64,000 nt of DNA from Gammaproteobacteria bacterium (GTDB taxonomy: Bacteria > Pseudomonadota > Gammaproteobacteria > UBA4575): positions 62,001-126,000 of the forward strand of contig JAJDYY010000002.1 of the NCBI GenBank assembly GCA_022824965.1. The letters run 5' to 3'. The position numbers and the translations under genes are program-made. A model generated the notes under the pieces. It saw only the letters and a program-made list of their open reading frames with translations. It was not told where the DNA came from and did no database searches. Numbering within the stretch: position 1 is the stretch's first letter; the number at the start of each line of letters is the position of its first letter. Below, one piece after another: positions 45,031-55,550 of the stretch.

Positions 45031-45353
45031 GTCCGGATAAAGGTCTCTACAGGAGCCTGTCTAGTCCAAAGCCTGGTTCCAAGTGATCTCCCATAACTTG
45101 TCCCTTCCCCCGTAGTCCTGTGCGGTGATCCCTAGAAGAATACAGGCATGCACGGTGCACAGAGAGATATAGCCGCAAAACCGGAACGATCAAGTATTCA
45201 CTTATGACATTCCTCAAGCACGGTATCTTACAGAAACCGTATATATCAGACACATGCAAACCAGTGATTCATGGAGTACGGCAATAGTCTGATCTTCATC
45301 AATTATGCGGTTTCTGAACCAACTACTACATTCTCCCGGTCTTGTGTGTATTG
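45031..45353. other. Intergenic region between antiporter gene and tRNA-Ser
   Basis: About 320 bases. I see no coding frame, RNA or clear terminator; a small dyad GCACGGTGC is near 45149. It must carry the antiporter promoter. Confidence 0.4.
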
Positions 45354-45445
45354 TGGCGGAGAGAGAGGGATTCGAACCCTCGGTGCCCCGTTGAGGACAC
45401 ACTCACTTTCCAGGCGAGCCCGTTCGACCACTCCGGCATCTCTCC
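45354..45445 (-). tRNA. tRNA-Ser, anticodon GGA
   Basis: The minus strand gives GGAGAGATGCCGGAGTGGTC... with anticodon loop CTGGAAA (GGA), a long variable arm typical of class II tRNA-Ser, the T loop GGTTCGAATCC and an encoded CCA end. Acceptor GGAGAGA pairs with TCTCTCC. Length 92. Confidence 0.97.
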
Positions 45446-45542
45446 GAGATGGACCCATAAAGAGAATCCATTGAATAAACAGCCTGGCCGCATATCGTGA
45501 ACAGCAGAGCGTCCTGCCTCAACCGAGGATTCAGATATCCGG

Positions 45543-45884
45543 TCAGGATTTTTTGCCTTGGTCGTTGCTCCCAGGGCTATACACGGATGAGGGGAAATGC
45601 GCAATGTTCTCCCCCGCATCAGAAATTTTAGCCGTCCCCTGCTTGTCCACTTCATCGATACGAATGATGGAATGCATAGGCACGAAAAACCTTTTCACCT
45701 GCTCAAACTCTGATTTCAGTTTTTCTTCACCAGGGTCTACTACTACCGTAGACCGCTCATTGAAAGTCAGTCCTTCAATCGTAACAAATCCATGTAAATC
45801 AGATTGATATACCTGATTTGCATAAACCTCATAAACTTTGTTCAGGTGAAGAAAGCTGATTTTATAAAGCTGCTTTTTTGGCAT
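45543..45884 (-). CDS. DUF1820 family protein
   Basis: A 113-residue protein with MPKKQLYKISFLHLNKVYEVYANQVYQSDLHGFVTIEGL and VDPGEEKLKSEFEQVKRFFVPMHSIIRIDEVDKQGTAKI, the pattern of DUF1820, a family found in gammaproteobacteria with unknown function. It lies next to icd on the same strand. Confidence 0.85.
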   Translation of the reverse strand: MPKKQLYKISFLHLNKVYEVYANQVYQSDLHGFVTIEGLTFNERSTVVVDPGEEKLKSEFEQVKRFFVPMHSIIRIDEVDKQGTAKISDAGENIAHFPSSVYSPGSNDQGKKS

Positions 45885-45973
45885 TGCTTGAAAACTGGTC
45901 TCTACTCAAATCATCCACACCATACGCAATGCAGCACCTGTCCGCGGAGCCTGCCTGCACTACCCTGTATTGG

Positions 45974-47323
45974 CTACTCCTGCATGTTCTTGATGATTGC
46001 ATCTCCAAAGCCTGAAGTGCTGACCAGGGTAGCACCTGGCATCAGTCGCTCAAGGTCTTCCTGAACCTCTTTTGAGGTTCCCGGCCGCCTTGCCCGGGTC
46101 TGGATTCCCGCCCGCGCACGCGCCAGGTCATATGTCACCGTCCTGGATGCAATTGCACCGGAAATTCCGGCAATCACCAGATCTGCAGCCTCTTTCCATC
46201 CCAGATGACGCAGCATCATTTCTGCAGACAAGATGATGGACCCGGGATTCACCCGGTCCTTTCCGGCATGGGTGGGAGCAGTACCGTGCGTTGCCTCAAA
46301 GCAGGCCACATCGTCCGAGACATTCGCACCAGGAGCAATTCCAATCCCCCCGACCTGGGCGGCCAGGGCATCGGAAATATAGTCTCCGTTCAGATTCAGG
46401 GTCGCGATCACCTCGTAGCTTTCCGGTTTCAGCAGGATTTGCTGCAGGAAATTGTCTGCAATGATGTCCTTGACGATGATGTCGCCGCCATTGTTCGGGT
46501 TCTTGATCTTGCACCAGGGACCTTCACCGATCACTTCGGCATTGAATTCGTTCAGCGCCAGTTCGTAACCCCAGTTTCGAAATGCCCCTTCCGTGAATTT
46601 CATGATGTTTCCCTTGTGCACAAGAGAGACTGACTTGCGGTTGTTGTCGATCGCATACTGGATGGCTTTGCGGATCAAGCGAACGGAACCTTCTTTGGAC
46701 ACCGGCTTGATTCCGATGCCGGAGGTCTTGGGGAAGCGGATTTTTGAGACATGCATCTCTTCTCGCAGAAACTTGATGATTTTTTTCACTTCATCACTTT
46801 GCGCTTCCCATTCAATCCCGGCATAGATGTCTTCAGTATTTTCCCGGAAGATCACCATGTCGGTCGTGCCCGAATCCTTCAACGGCGTGGGTGTCCCCGG
46901 GAAGTAACGAATCGGTCGCACACAGGCGAACAAGTCCAGCTTCTGCCGTATGGCCACGTTCAATGAGCGCATCCCCTCTCCCACGGGCGTTGCCAGAGGT
47001 CCCTTGATCGAAACCACATATTTCTTCATCACTTCAAGGGTCTCGTCGGGCAGGTAATGGTGCTTGCCATACAGGCGTGCGGCCTTTTCACCTGCGTAGA
47101 TTTCCATCCAGCTGATACGGCGCTTGCCGCCATAGGCCTGGTGGACGGCTGCGGTGACTACACGCCGCATGACCGGAGTGACATCCAGACCGATTCCATC
47201 ACCTTCGATGAATGGGACGATCGGTTCGTCCGGAACATCCAGGCTCTTGTCCGGATTGAGCGTGATCGCCTCGCCCTCGGCGGGGACCTGGACATGTTCG
47301 TAGGGCTTGTGCTGCTGCATCAT
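45974..47323 (-). CDS. icd: Isocitrate dehydrogenase
   Basis: TCA-cycle enzyme of the E. coli type, about 449 residues. Motifs include [33 protein letters not shown], and [25 protein letters not shown]. Two points differ from the E. coli NADP enzyme: the cofactor segment reads [13 protein letters not shown], where E. coli has Lys344-Tyr345 in place of Thr-His, and some 24 extra residues lie between VTYD and ERLM. NAD+ versus NADP+ use is therefore open. Convergent with nothing; 107 bases downstream of aceA on the same strand. Confidence 0.94.
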   Translation of the reverse strand: MMQQHKPYEHVQVPAEGEAITLNPDKSLDVPDEPIVPFIEGDGIGLDVTPVMRRVVTAAVHQAYGGKRRISWMEIYAGEKAARLYGKHHYLPDETLEVMKKYVVSIKGPLATPVGEGMRSLNVAIRQKLDLFACVRPIRYFPGTPTPLKDSGTTDMVIFRENTEDIYAGIEWEAQSDEVKKIIKFLREEMHVSKIRFPKTSGIGIKPVSKEGSVRLIRKAIQYAIDNNRKSVSLVHKGNIMKFTEGAFRNWGYELALNEFNAEVIGEGPWCKIKNPNNGGDIIVKDIIADNFLQQILLKPESYEVIATLNLNGDYISDALAAQVGGIGIAPGANVSDDVACFEATHGTAPTHAGKDRVNPGSIILSAEMMLRHLGWKEAADLVIAGISGAIASRTVTYDLARARAGIQTRARRPGTSKEVQEDLERLMPGATLVSTSGFGDAIIKNMQE

Positions 47324-47429
47324 GCGCACTCAGGGAAATACCAACTGGTTCCTGATTATAACAAGACTCGGAAGTTCGACTGGCCCGGCCACGGCATACA
47401 GGCTCGTGGCCTGTTGCAAATAACGGCCG

Positions 47430-48728
47430 TTATTCCGCTTTGGAGTCAAACTGGCCCTCTTCCGTGGAACCGGTCAGGGCCGTTACAGAAGACTGGCCGC
47501 CCTGGATGGTCGTGGTTACATCGTCAAAGTAACCCGCACCCACTTCCTGCTGGTGACTGACGAAGGTGTAGCCGCGATCCCGTGCATCAAACTCCGGCTG
47601 CTGCACCATGTTCACATAGGCCGTCATGCCTTCCTTCGCATACCCGGCAGCGAGGTCAAACATGTGGTACCACATGTTGTGAATGCCGGCCAGGGTGATG
47701 AACTGGTACTTGTAGCCCATGGCACCTAGCTCACGCTGGAATTTTGCGATCGTGGCATCATCCAGGTTCTTCTTCCAGTTGAAGGAAGGCGAGCAGTTAT
47801 AAGCAAGCAACTGCTCAGGATGCTCCTTGTGCACCCCGTCCGCAAAAGCCTTGGCAAACTCCAGGTCGGGCGTACCGGTTTCACACCAGACCAGGTCCGC
47901 ATACTCGGCATACGCCACGCCCCGCGCCACTGCCTGCTGCAGGCCATTGTTCACGCGCATGAAGCCTTCCGATGTTCGCTCTCCGGTCAAAAACGGCTTG
48001 TCCCGTTCATCAAAGTCCGAAGTCAGCAGATTGGCCGCCTCGGCGTCGGTGCGCCCGAGTATTACCGTGGGCACACCCATCACATCTGCAGCCAGGCGGG
48101 CTGCGTTGAGTTTCTGGCAGGCTTCCTGGGTAGGCACAAGCACCTTGCCGCCCATGTGGCCGCATTTTTTGACCGCGGCTAACTGGTCTTCGAAGTGCAC
48201 ACCGGCCGCCCCCGCCGTAATCATGTTCTTCATCAGTTCAAATGCATTCAGCACGCCACCGAAACCCGCCTCGGCATCGGCCACGATCGGAATAAAGTAA
48301 TCGGTATCGTTCTCTCCGCGCGACCACTGGATTTCATCGGCACGCTTGAAGGCGTTGTTGATGCGCCGCACCACCGTGGGAACCGAGTCATACGCATAGA
48401 GCGACTGGTCCGGGTACATGGTTTCACTGGTATTGGCATCGGCCGCAACCTGCCATCCAGACAGGTAAATGGCCTTGATTCCAGCCTTGACCTGCTGCAC
48501 CGCCTGACCGCCCGTCAATGCACCCAGGCAATTGATATAATCTTCCTCATTGACGAGTTTCCAAAGCTTCTCTGCACCATTTTTTGCAAGTGTGTGCTCT
48601 ATTCGCAATGAGCCTCTCAAACGCACAACGTCTTCAGCCGTATAGTCACGCCTGACATTTTTCCATCGAGGATTCGTGGCCCAGTCCTGTTCCAGTTCCT
48701 TGACCTGTTCAGCTCTACTATCACTCAC
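47430..48728 (-). CDS. aceA: Isocitrate lyase
   Basis: Splits isocitrate to glyoxylate and succinate. The 432-residue protein has the catalytic signature [14 protein letters not shown] at about residue 188 and the start [21 protein letters not shown] start follows AAGGAGG. In C1 metabolism it can regenerate glyoxylate for the serine cycle, and in sulfur oxidisers it serves acetate use. Malate synthase is not seen in the window. Confidence 0.97.
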   Translation of the reverse strand: MSDSRAEQVKELEQDWATNPRWKNVRRDYTAEDVVRLRGSLRIEHTLAKNGAEKLWKLVNEEDYINCLGALTGGQAVQQVKAGIKAIYLSGWQVAADANTSETMYPDQSLYAYDSVPTVVRRINNAFKRADEIQWSRGENDTDYFIPIVADAEAGFGGVLNAFELMKNMITAGAAGVHFEDQLAAVKKCGHMGGKVLVPTQEACQKLNAARLAADVMGVPTVILGRTDAEAANLLTSDFDERDKPFLTGERTSEGFMRVNNGLQQAVARGVAYAEYADLVWCETGTPDLEFAKAFADGVHKEHPEQLLAYNCSPSFNWKKNLDDATIAKFQRELGAMGYKYQFITLAGIHNMWYHMFDLAAGYAKEGMTAYVNMVQQPEFDARDRGYTFVSHQQEVGAGYFDDVTTTIQGGQSSVTALTGSTEEGQFDSKAE

Positions 48729-48879
48729 AACAGCGCCTCCTTATGAAGCTCTTAGAAATCATTCAAATACAACTATTGACCCAAGAATTAAAGCCAATAC
48801 TCAAGCGGGAAGTGTATACTATCAGATACCAATTTGAAGTCACTACTAAATTCGCCCTGTACTCAAATTGTGCTCCCCC

Positions 48880-49368
48880 ATGACGATCAACACCGCTGAC
48901 CTCTGCGACGCACATGAATCCAGCATCGCTGTTGCCGAGCCCCTGTTTCGGGACTTCGGGGGAATAGAATCCTTTCACGGGGAAATCTCGACCGTAAAGT
49001 GTTTCGAAGACAACTCGCTTGTCCGTGAAGCCCTCAGAAGCCCCGGCGCGGGACAGGTCCTGGTCATCGACGGTGCAGGTTCAAGGCGAAGGGCGCTGGT
49101 CGGCGACTTGCTGGCCCAGGCCGGTGCGGAAAATCAGTGGGCAGGGATCGTGGTGTTCGGGTGCATCAGGGATTCACAAGTCATCTCGACCATTCCGATC
49201 GGCTGCAAGGCGCTCGCTACCGTACCTCTCAAGACTGAGAAGAAAGGTGCAGGGGAAAAGAATGTTCCGGTACATTTTGCGAACGTGGATTTTGTTCCGG
49301 GCCACTTCCTGTATGCAGACAAGGACGGGATCATCGTAAGCGAGAAAAACCTAGCTCCTTCTCCCTGA
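48880..49368 (+). CDS. RraA-family protein
   Basis: A 162-residue protein of the RraA fold. It shows TADLCDAHESS, VKCFEDNSLVREALRSPGAGQVLVIDGAGSRRRALVGDLLAQ and WAGIVVFGCIRDSQVI, ending VPGHFLYADKDGIIVSEK. The family includes the RNase E inhibitor RraA and 4-hydroxy-4-methyl-2-oxoglutarate aldolases. The close match to the RraA motif order favours RraA, but the reaction cannot be settled. Divergent from aceA. Confidence 0.85.
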   Translation: MTINTADLCDAHESSIAVAEPLFRDFGGIESFHGEISTVKCFEDNSLVREALRSPGAGQVLVIDGAGSRRRALVGDLLAQAGAENQWAGIVVFGCIRDSQVISTIPIGCKALATVPLKTEKKGAGEKNVPVHFANVDFVPGHFLYADKDGIIVSEKNLAPSP

Positions 49369-49380
49369 CTGGACTTCGGT

Positions 49381-50337
49381 ATGGAACCCGTCCTGCGCGA
49401 GTACGATGCCGGCATCACCTGTATTGACACGATGCTGCTGCAACCGGGTCGTGCGGCCTGCTACCTGCTGGTCCAGGATGGATGCGCTGCCTTCATCGAT
49501 ACCGGCACCAGCCACACGGTACCGTTCCTGCTCAAGACGCTGGAACTGAAAGACATCCCTCGCCAGGCCGTCGAATACGTCATCCCCACCCACGTACATC
49601 TGGATCATGCAGGGGGCGCAGGCAAGCTCATGGAGCAGTTGCCGAATGCGACTCTGGTGATTCATCCGCGCGGCGCGCCTCACATGGTTGACCCGTCCAG
49701 GCTGGTCATGGGTGCGACCGAAGTGTACGGGGAGCACAGGTTCCGGGAACACTTTGGTGAAATCCGGGCCATTGATGAGCAGCGCGTGATGGTGGCTGAA
49801 GACCAGTCCAGCCTGAGTCTTGCTGACCGGACACTGGTCTTCTTGCATACACCGGGGCATGCCTATCACCACTTCTGTATCCATGACGAGACCAGTAACG
49901 GAATTTTTGCCGGGGACACCTTCGGGCTTTCATACACGGAACTGGACGATGAGAACGGGGCTTTCATCATGCCGACCACCACGCCGGTGCAGTTCGACCC
50001 GCAAGCATGGCAGGATTCCCTGACCCGCTTGCTCGATTATCACCCAGGAAACATGTACCTCACCCACTTCGGGCGCGTGAGCGAGGTCAACCGCCTGGCA
50101 CAGGAACTGAGCCAGGACATCGAAAGTTACGCGAGTATCGCCCGCCAGCACATGCATAAATCCGGCCGCAAGGCGAAAATCCATGCATCACTGACCGAGT
50201 ATCTGCGCAAACGGTTAAGCGAGCGAAAAACCCCTGAAGAGGTTGATCGGCTGACGGAGTTCCTGCAGTACGACCTGCAACTGAATACGGCAGGACTTGA
50301 GGTATGGCTACAAAGACTGGAAAGGCGTTCCAACTGA
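49381..50337 (+). CDS. Metallo-beta-lactamase-fold hydrolase
   Basis: A 318-residue cytosolic protein, without a signal peptide. The metal site THVHLDHAGGAGKLM is at about residue 63, followed by FLHTPGHAYHHFCIHD and FAGDTFGLSYTELD. Similar proteins are annotated as glyoxalase-II-like or as general lactamase-fold hydrolases. It follows the RraA-like gene by 12 bases, so the two are probably co-transcribed. Substrate unknown. Confidence 0.8.
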   Translation: MEPVLREYDAGITCIDTMLLQPGRAACYLLVQDGCAAFIDTGTSHTVPFLLKTLELKDIPRQAVEYVIPTHVHLDHAGGAGKLMEQLPNATLVIHPRGAPHMVDPSRLVMGATEVYGEHRFREHFGEIRAIDEQRVMVAEDQSSLSLADRTLVFLHTPGHAYHHFCIHDETSNGIFAGDTFGLSYTELDDENGAFIMPTTTPVQFDPQAWQDSLTRLLDYHPGNMYLTHFGRVSEVNRLAQELSQDIESYASIARQHMHKSGRKAKIHASLTEYLRKRLSERKTPEEVDRLTEFLQYDLQLNTAGLEVWLQRLERRSN

Positions 50338-50383
50338 TCCACCCGGCCAGCAGGTGTTTTCTGCCAGTACCGTTTGAACACGT

Positions 50384-50839
50384 CTACCTGCCACGACGAT
50401 TCTTGAAGAAATCTCTCAGCAACTGACTGCATTCCGGCTCCAGCACACCGCCCGTCACCTCGACAGCATGGTTGTGCCTCGGATCGGCCAGCAGGTCAAA
50501 TACCGAACCCGATGCCCCGGTCTTGGGGTCATGCGCGCCGAACACAAGGCGTTTGATCCTGGCATGCAGCATGGCTCCGACACACATCACGCAGGGTTCC
50601 AGCGTTACGAACAGCGTGGCATCGGGCAGGCGGTAGTTGTTGAAATGTTTTGCAGCAGCACGCATGGCGACGACTTCGGCATGTGCGCTGGGGTCGATGT
50701 CCGTGATTGAGCGGTTGCAGCCCTGACCGACGATTTGGTCTTGATAGACGACGACTGCGCCAACCGGCACTTCCTGGCCTGCCTCGGCACGGCGTGCCAG
50801 CCGGAGCGCCTCATGCATCCAGTGTTCGTTGCTGGTCAA
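50384..50839 (-). CDS. tadA: tRNA-specific adenosine deaminase
   Basis: Deaminates A34 of tRNA-Arg to inosine. The 151-residue protein has the zinc and catalytic motifs PSAHAEVVAMRAAAK and LEPCVMCVGAMLHARI. A TTG at 50839 gives the expected start TSNEHWMHEALRLA; the reading frame extends to 50941 but that part overlaps guaA and does not fit the family. Downstream of guaA. Confidence 0.95.
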   Translation of the reverse strand: MTSNEHWMHEALRLARRAEAGQEVPVGAVVVYQDQIVGQGCNRSITDIDPSAHAEVVAMRAAAKHFNNYRLPDATLFVTLEPCVMCVGAMLHARIKRLVFGAHDPKTGASGSVFDLLADPRHNHAVEVTGGVLEPECSQLLRDFFKNRRGR

Positions 50840-50876
50840 GGAGGAGACTACCGGTTCCAACGCACGCCCGATGTGA

Positions 50877-52451
50877 CTATTCCCACTCGATGGTCGCAGG
50901 TGGTTTCCCAGAAATATCGTAGGTGACCCTGGAGATCCCATGGACTTCGTTGATGATGCGCCTGGAGACGTGATCCAGGAAATCGTACGGCAACTGGGCC
51001 CAGTGCGCGGTCATGAAGTCCGTCGTTTCAACGGCACGCAATGCTACTACGTAGTCGTACTTCCTGCCATCGCCCATCACACCCACTGACCTGACTGGCA
51101 GGAATACCGCGAAGGCCTGCGCGACCTGATCATACAAATCGTGCTTCCGGAGTTCGTTGATGAAAATATCATCCACCCGTTGCAGCATTTGCACGTAGTC
51201 TGGCTTGACCTCGCCCAGGATGCGAACACCCAGGCCCGGACCCGGGAAAGGGTGGCGGAAAACAATCTCACGAGGCAGCCCGAGTTCCAGACCAATCTTG
51301 CGGACTTCATCCTTGAACAACTCCTTCAGGGGTTCGATGAGTTTCAGGTCCATTTGTGCCGGCAAGCCTGCAACGTTGTGGTGGGACTTGATCAGGTCTG
51401 CCTTCCCGGTCGCAGCACCTGCCGATTCAATGACGTCCGGATAGATCGTTCCCTGTGCCAGCCATTTCACATTACTGATCTTTTTTGCTTCGGCCTCGAA
51501 GATCCTGATAAAAAGGTTGCCGATGATGACCCGTTTCTGCTCAGGGTCGACGATGCCTTCAAGCGCATCGAAATACTGCTTACTGGCATTCACACGGATG
51601 ACCTGTACACCGGAATGTCCGGCAAATGCCTGCATGACCTGATCACCTTCGTTGAGTCGCAAAAGGCCCGTGTCTACAAAAATACAGGTCAGCTGATCAG
51701 GAATGGCACGGCTCAGCAAAGCCGCGACCACGGACGAGTCCACACCACCGGACAAGGCGAGCAACACCCGGTCGGAGCCTACCTGACTGCGAATCTGGTC
51801 CACTGATTCATGGATGACATTTGCAGCGGTCCAGCTGGTACCACAACCACAAATCCTGTTCACAAACCGCTCCAGGATCTGCCTGCCCTGTCGGGTATGG
51901 GTGACTTCCGGATGAAACTGCAAACCGAACAGTTTTTCCTGTTCATTTGCGATCGCGGCGATCGGTGATCCCGCGCTGCTGCCGATCACTTCAAATCCGT
52001 CTGGCAGCTTTACGACACGATCCCCGTGCGACATCCAGACATCGAGAATATTGATGCCATTTTGTATTTCGTTGTCACTGATGCCCTCCAGCAATTCGGA
52101 CTTGGCTTCCACCGTCACCTGGGCATAGCCGAATTCTCGCTGGCCGGAAACCTCGACCTCGCCCCCCATCTGCTTGGCCATGGCCTGCATGCCGTAACAG
52201 ATACCCAGTACCGGAACGCCCTGTTCCAGAACCGGCGAGATCGTATCGCAGGCATGATCCGTTGTGACGGATTCCGGCCCGCCCGACAGCACGATGCCTT
52301 TTGCATGGAAGTCCGTGATTTTCTCTCTGGATGCATCCCACGGGTAAATTTCGCAATAGGTGCCAAGCTCACGGATTCGCCTGGCAATGAGTTGTGTGTA
52401 CTGAGACCCGAAATCGAGTATCAACACCCTGTCTGCCCGGATATCAGCCAT
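50877..52451 (-). CDS. guaA: GMP synthase (glutamine-hydrolysing)
   Basis: A 524-residue enzyme. The class I amidotransferase has the Cys in [17 protein letters not shown] and EFGYAQV, and the synthase has [18 protein letters not shown]. It converts XMP to GMP. Directly downstream of guaB (gap 50), the normal arrangement. Confidence 0.98.
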   Translation of the reverse strand: MADIRADRVLILDFGSQYTQLIARRIRELGTYCEIYPWDASREKITDFHAKGIVLSGGPESVTTDHACDTISPVLEQGVPVLGICYGMQAMAKQMGGEVEVSGQREFGYAQVTVEAKSELLEGISDNEIQNGINILDVWMSHGDRVVKLPDGFEVIGSSAGSPIAAIANEQEKLFGLQFHPEVTHTRQGRQILERFVNRICGCGTSWTAANVIHESVDQIRSQVGSDRVLLALSGGVDSSVVAALLSRAIPDQLTCIFVDTGLLRLNEGDQVMQAFAGHSGVQVIRVNASKQYFDALEGIVDPEQKRVIIGNLFIRIFEAEAKKISNVKWLAQGTIYPDVIESAGAATGKADLIKSHHNVAGLPAQMDLKLIEPLKELFKDEVRKIGLELGLPREIVFRHPFPGPGLGVRILGEVKPDYVQMLQRVDDIFINELRKHDLYDQVAQAFAVFLPVRSVGVMGDGRKYDYVVALRAVETTDFMTAHWAQLPYDFLDHVSRRIINEVHGISRVTYDISGKPPATIEWE

Positions 52452-52501
52452 TGCCTGTCATCAACAAAACTGGGGCATGCATGTACTGAACGCCCGACCT
52501 G

Positions 52502-53959
52502 TCATTCAAGGTGATAATTGGGAGCTTCCTTGGTAATGGTCACATCATGTACGTGGCTCTCGCGTATTCCGGCCGACGAGATTCTTACGAACTCCGGGCG
52601 GGTCCGCATTTCCTCGATATCGGTGCATCCGACATAACCCATGCTGGAACGCAGGCCGCCTAGAAGCTGCTGGATGATGGTGACAACGGTACCCTTGTAC
52701 GGTACGCGTCCCTCGATTCCCTCGGGCACGTATTTTCCCTTGGTAAAATCCTCACCCTGGAAGTAGCGATCCCCGGACCCCATCTGCATCGCTGACAACG
52801 AACCCATGCCGCGATAGGTCTTGTACGAACGTCCCTGATAGAGTTCAACTTCTCCCGGTGCCTCTTTTGTGCCCGCAAACAAGCCGCCCACCATCACCGT
52901 ATCGGCACCTGCCGCAATGGCTTTGGCAACATCTCCCGAATAGCGAATGCCGCCGTCAGCGATGATCGGAACCTCGGACTGGATGGCCTGGTGAACATTG
53001 TTCACCGCACTGATCTGTGGAACGCCCACTCCGGCCACGATCCTTGTCGTACAGATCGAGCCTGGCCCGATCCCCACCTTTACTGCATCCGCACCCGCAT
53101 CAATCAGGCCTTTAGCGGCTTCCCCGGTAGCGATATTCCCGCCAATCACCTGAATCCCCGGGTAATTCTCCTTGATCCACCGGACGCGATCGAATACTGC
53201 CTGGGAGTGCCCATGGGCAGTATCCACTACGATAACATCCGCGCCCGCCTGCACCAGCTTTTCCACGCGCAGATCGGTATCCGGCCCGACACCCACGGCG
53301 GCACCCACCAGCAGGCGTCCTTCACCGTCCTTGCAGGCATGGGGGAAGTCTGTCGACTTTTGAATATCCTTCACTGTGATCAGCCCGCGCAGCTTGAATT
53401 CATCGTTGACGACCAAAACCTTCTCAATGCGGTGTTCATGCAACAGGCTCTTGATTTCTTCTGTCTCGGCACCTTCCTTGACGGTGACCAGATTCTCCCG
53501 TTGGGTCATGATTTTCGACACGGGTTCATCCCTGCGCGTTTCAAACCGCAAATCACGGCTGGTAACAATGCCGACGAGCGACTCACCTACGACCACCGGG
53601 ACTCCCGAAATGTTTTTCTCCCGGGTAAGTTCGAGTACTTCCCCGATACTGCTGTCAGGGTCTACACAGATCGGATCCTTGATGACCCCACTTTCATACT
53701 TCTTGACCATTCGAACTTCATCCGCCTGCCCCGCAATCGGCAGGTTTTTGTGGATCACGCCAAGGCCGCCTTCCTGGGCCAGCGAGATGGCCAAACGGCC
53801 TTCAGTCACCGTGTCCATGGCAGATGAAAGTAAAGGGATATTGAGGGAAAGGTCGCGGGTCAGTCGCGTGCCGAGATCGACATCGCGCGGTAACACGCTG
53901 GAGTGGGCTGGTATTAGGGAAACATCATCAAATGTCAACGCGTCATATTTGATTTGCAT
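52502..53959 (-). CDS. guaB: IMP dehydrogenase
   Basis: A 485-residue enzyme with two CBS domains in the middle ([19 protein letters not shown] and [18 protein letters not shown]) and the catalytic loop [20 protein letters not shown]. Oxidises IMP to XMP. Divergent from xseA, a common gammaproteobacterial order. Confidence 0.98.
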   Translation of the reverse strand: MQIKYDALTFDDVSLIPAHSSVLPRDVDLGTRLTRDLSLNIPLLSSAMDTVTEGRLAISLAQEGGLGVIHKNLPIAGQADEVRMVKKYESGVIKDPICVDPDSSIGEVLELTREKNISGVPVVVGESLVGIVTSRDLRFETRRDEPVSKIMTQRENLVTVKEGAETEEIKSLLHEHRIEKVLVVNDEFKLRGLITVKDIQKSTDFPHACKDGEGRLLVGAAVGVGPDTDLRVEKLVQAGADVIVVDTAHGHSQAVFDRVRWIKENYPGIQVIGGNIATGEAAKGLIDAGADAVKVGIGPGSICTTRIVAGVGVPQISAVNNVHQAIQSEVPIIADGGIRYSGDVAKAIAAGADTVMVGGLFAGTKEAPGEVELYQGRSYKTYRGMGSLSAMQMGSGDRYFQGEDFTKGKYVPEGIEGRVPYKGTVVTIIQQLLGGLRSSMGYVGCTDIEEMRTRPEFVRISSAGIRESHVHDVTITKEAPNYHLE

Positions 53960-54074
53960 GAGTAGTCCTGCGCCTTGAGGGGCGGTTTATTATAGGGACT
54001 GCATATTTCGCGGTAAACTGATTAATATTAACCGAATACAAGCCTGCCAAGACAACACAGTCAATCCTCCCCAC

Positions 54075-55427
54075 ATGGATCACGCGCCCTCAGTTTCCGA
54101 CACCACAGAAAGACAGGTGTACTCCGTCAGCCAGCTCAATCGGGAAGTCAGGCAGTTATTGCTGCAGAGCCTGCCCCAGATCTGGCTGGAAGGGGAGCTT
54201 TCCAATGTTGCCCGGCCCGCATCCGGGCATTTGTATTTCTTGCTGAAGGATGAGCAGGCACAAGTGCGCGGCGTGATGTTCAGCCGGGCCAACCGCTCAC
54301 TGCCCTTTCAGCCCAGGGACGGAATGCACGTTCTGGTCAGGGCAAGTGTCTCGCTGTACGAGCCTCGCGGACAATACCAGCTGACCGTAGAACACATGGA
54401 AGAGGCCGGTGTGGGGATTTTGCAGCGCCGGTATGAAGCACTGAAACGCAAGCTCAGCGAAGAGGGGTTGTTCGATTCCGAACACAAGCAGGCCTTGCCC
54501 AGATTTCCCAGGACGCTTTGCGTGGTCACCTCGGCAACCGGGGCTGCGATACGGGACATTCTCAGCGTACTGGCCCGCAGATTTCCTCCGCTCACTGTGC
54601 GAATTTATGCCATTCCGGTACAGGGGGAGGCTTCAGCAGCTGCTGTGGTCGATGCCATACAGACAATCAATCAGGACAGGCACGGTGATGTCATTATTCT
54701 GGCACGGGGAGGCGGCTCGATAGAGGACCTCTGGTCATTCAACGAAGAGGCCGTAGCCCGTGCCATTTTCACTTCCCAATTACCGGTCGTGACCGGAATT
54801 GGACACGAAGTCGATTTCACGATCGCCGATTTTGTCGCGGACTTGCGTGCACCAACCCCTTCGGCAGCAGCCGAGCTTGTCGTACCCCATTCCGGCGAAA
54901 TCCTCGAAGCCCTGAGTCAACTTCGGGAATCCATGAGCTACCTGGTCCACACGGCTGCGGCCAACCTGCATCAGACTCTCGACTGGATGAAACAACGACT
55001 TGAGCACCTGCACCCCAGACAGACTGTACAAAGAAACATGCAGCTTCTTGTTGAATTGGCCAGACGTGCGGAGAATGCAACAAAGCTTGAACATTCCTAT
55101 CAGGACAATGGATTAATCAGCCTGCAAGCCCGGCTGGGAAGGCTGTCGCCTGAACTCCAGATCAATAAATCCCGTGTTCGGCTCACACACCTGCATACGC
55201 AACTGAACCATCTGCTATGTATCAAGAAGGAGCAAGCCGAACATGAGCTGGAAGCACTTGCCCGCGCCCTGGAAACGGCAAGCCCGCATGCCACCCTGAA
55301 TCGCGGCTACTCCATTGTGACGCTGGAGAAAAGCGGTCGGGTCCTGCACGATGCCGCCGAGGCAGTGCTGGATGAAAGAATCCAGGTCCAACTGGCCAAG
55401 GGACGTTTCTCGGCCCGCGTAGAGTAA
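54075..55427 (+). CDS. xseA: Exodeoxyribonuclease VII large subunit
   Basis: A 450-residue protein with an OB-fold start (YSVSQLNREVRQLLLQSLPQIWLEGELSNVARPASGHLYF), the central ARGGGSIEDLWSFNEEAVARAI and GHEVDFTIADFVADLRAPTPSAAAELVVP, and a long coiled-coil C-terminus. Degrades single-stranded DNA. xseB is not adjacent. Confidence 0.97.
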   Translation: MDHAPSVSDTTERQVYSVSQLNREVRQLLLQSLPQIWLEGELSNVARPASGHLYFLLKDEQAQVRGVMFSRANRSLPFQPRDGMHVLVRASVSLYEPRGQYQLTVEHMEEAGVGILQRRYEALKRKLSEEGLFDSEHKQALPRFPRTLCVVTSATGAAIRDILSVLARRFPPLTVRIYAIPVQGEASAAAVVDAIQTINQDRHGDVIILARGGGSIEDLWSFNEEAVARAIFTSQLPVVTGIGHEVDFTIADFVADLRAPTPSAAAELVVPHSGEILEALSQLRESMSYLVHTAAANLHQTLDWMKQRLEHLHPRQTVQRNMQLLVELARRAENATKLEHSYQDNGLISLQARLGRLSPELQINKSRVRLTHLHTQLNHLLCIKKEQAEHELEALARALETASPHATLNRGYSIVTLEKSGRVLHDAAEAVLDERIQVQLAKGRFSARVE

Positions 55428-55456
55428 ATTTTTACGCTTTCTGCCCCCTCGCGCTG

Positions 55457-55488
55457 GCAATCATTCGCCACGGCGAATTTCAATGCCA
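55457..55488 (+). terminator. Possible terminator hairpin after xseA
   Basis: TGGCAATCATTCGCC paired with GGCGAATTTCAATGCCA around loop AC gives an imperfect long stem (inner ATTCGCC/GGCGAAT). No T run follows, so it is uncertain. Confidence 0.35.
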
Positions 55489-55550
55489 AGAGTTCTTGCC
55501 AGACAGCTTATTATCTGGTATCTAGGCGCTTGGTTTTAACCGAGAGTCCC

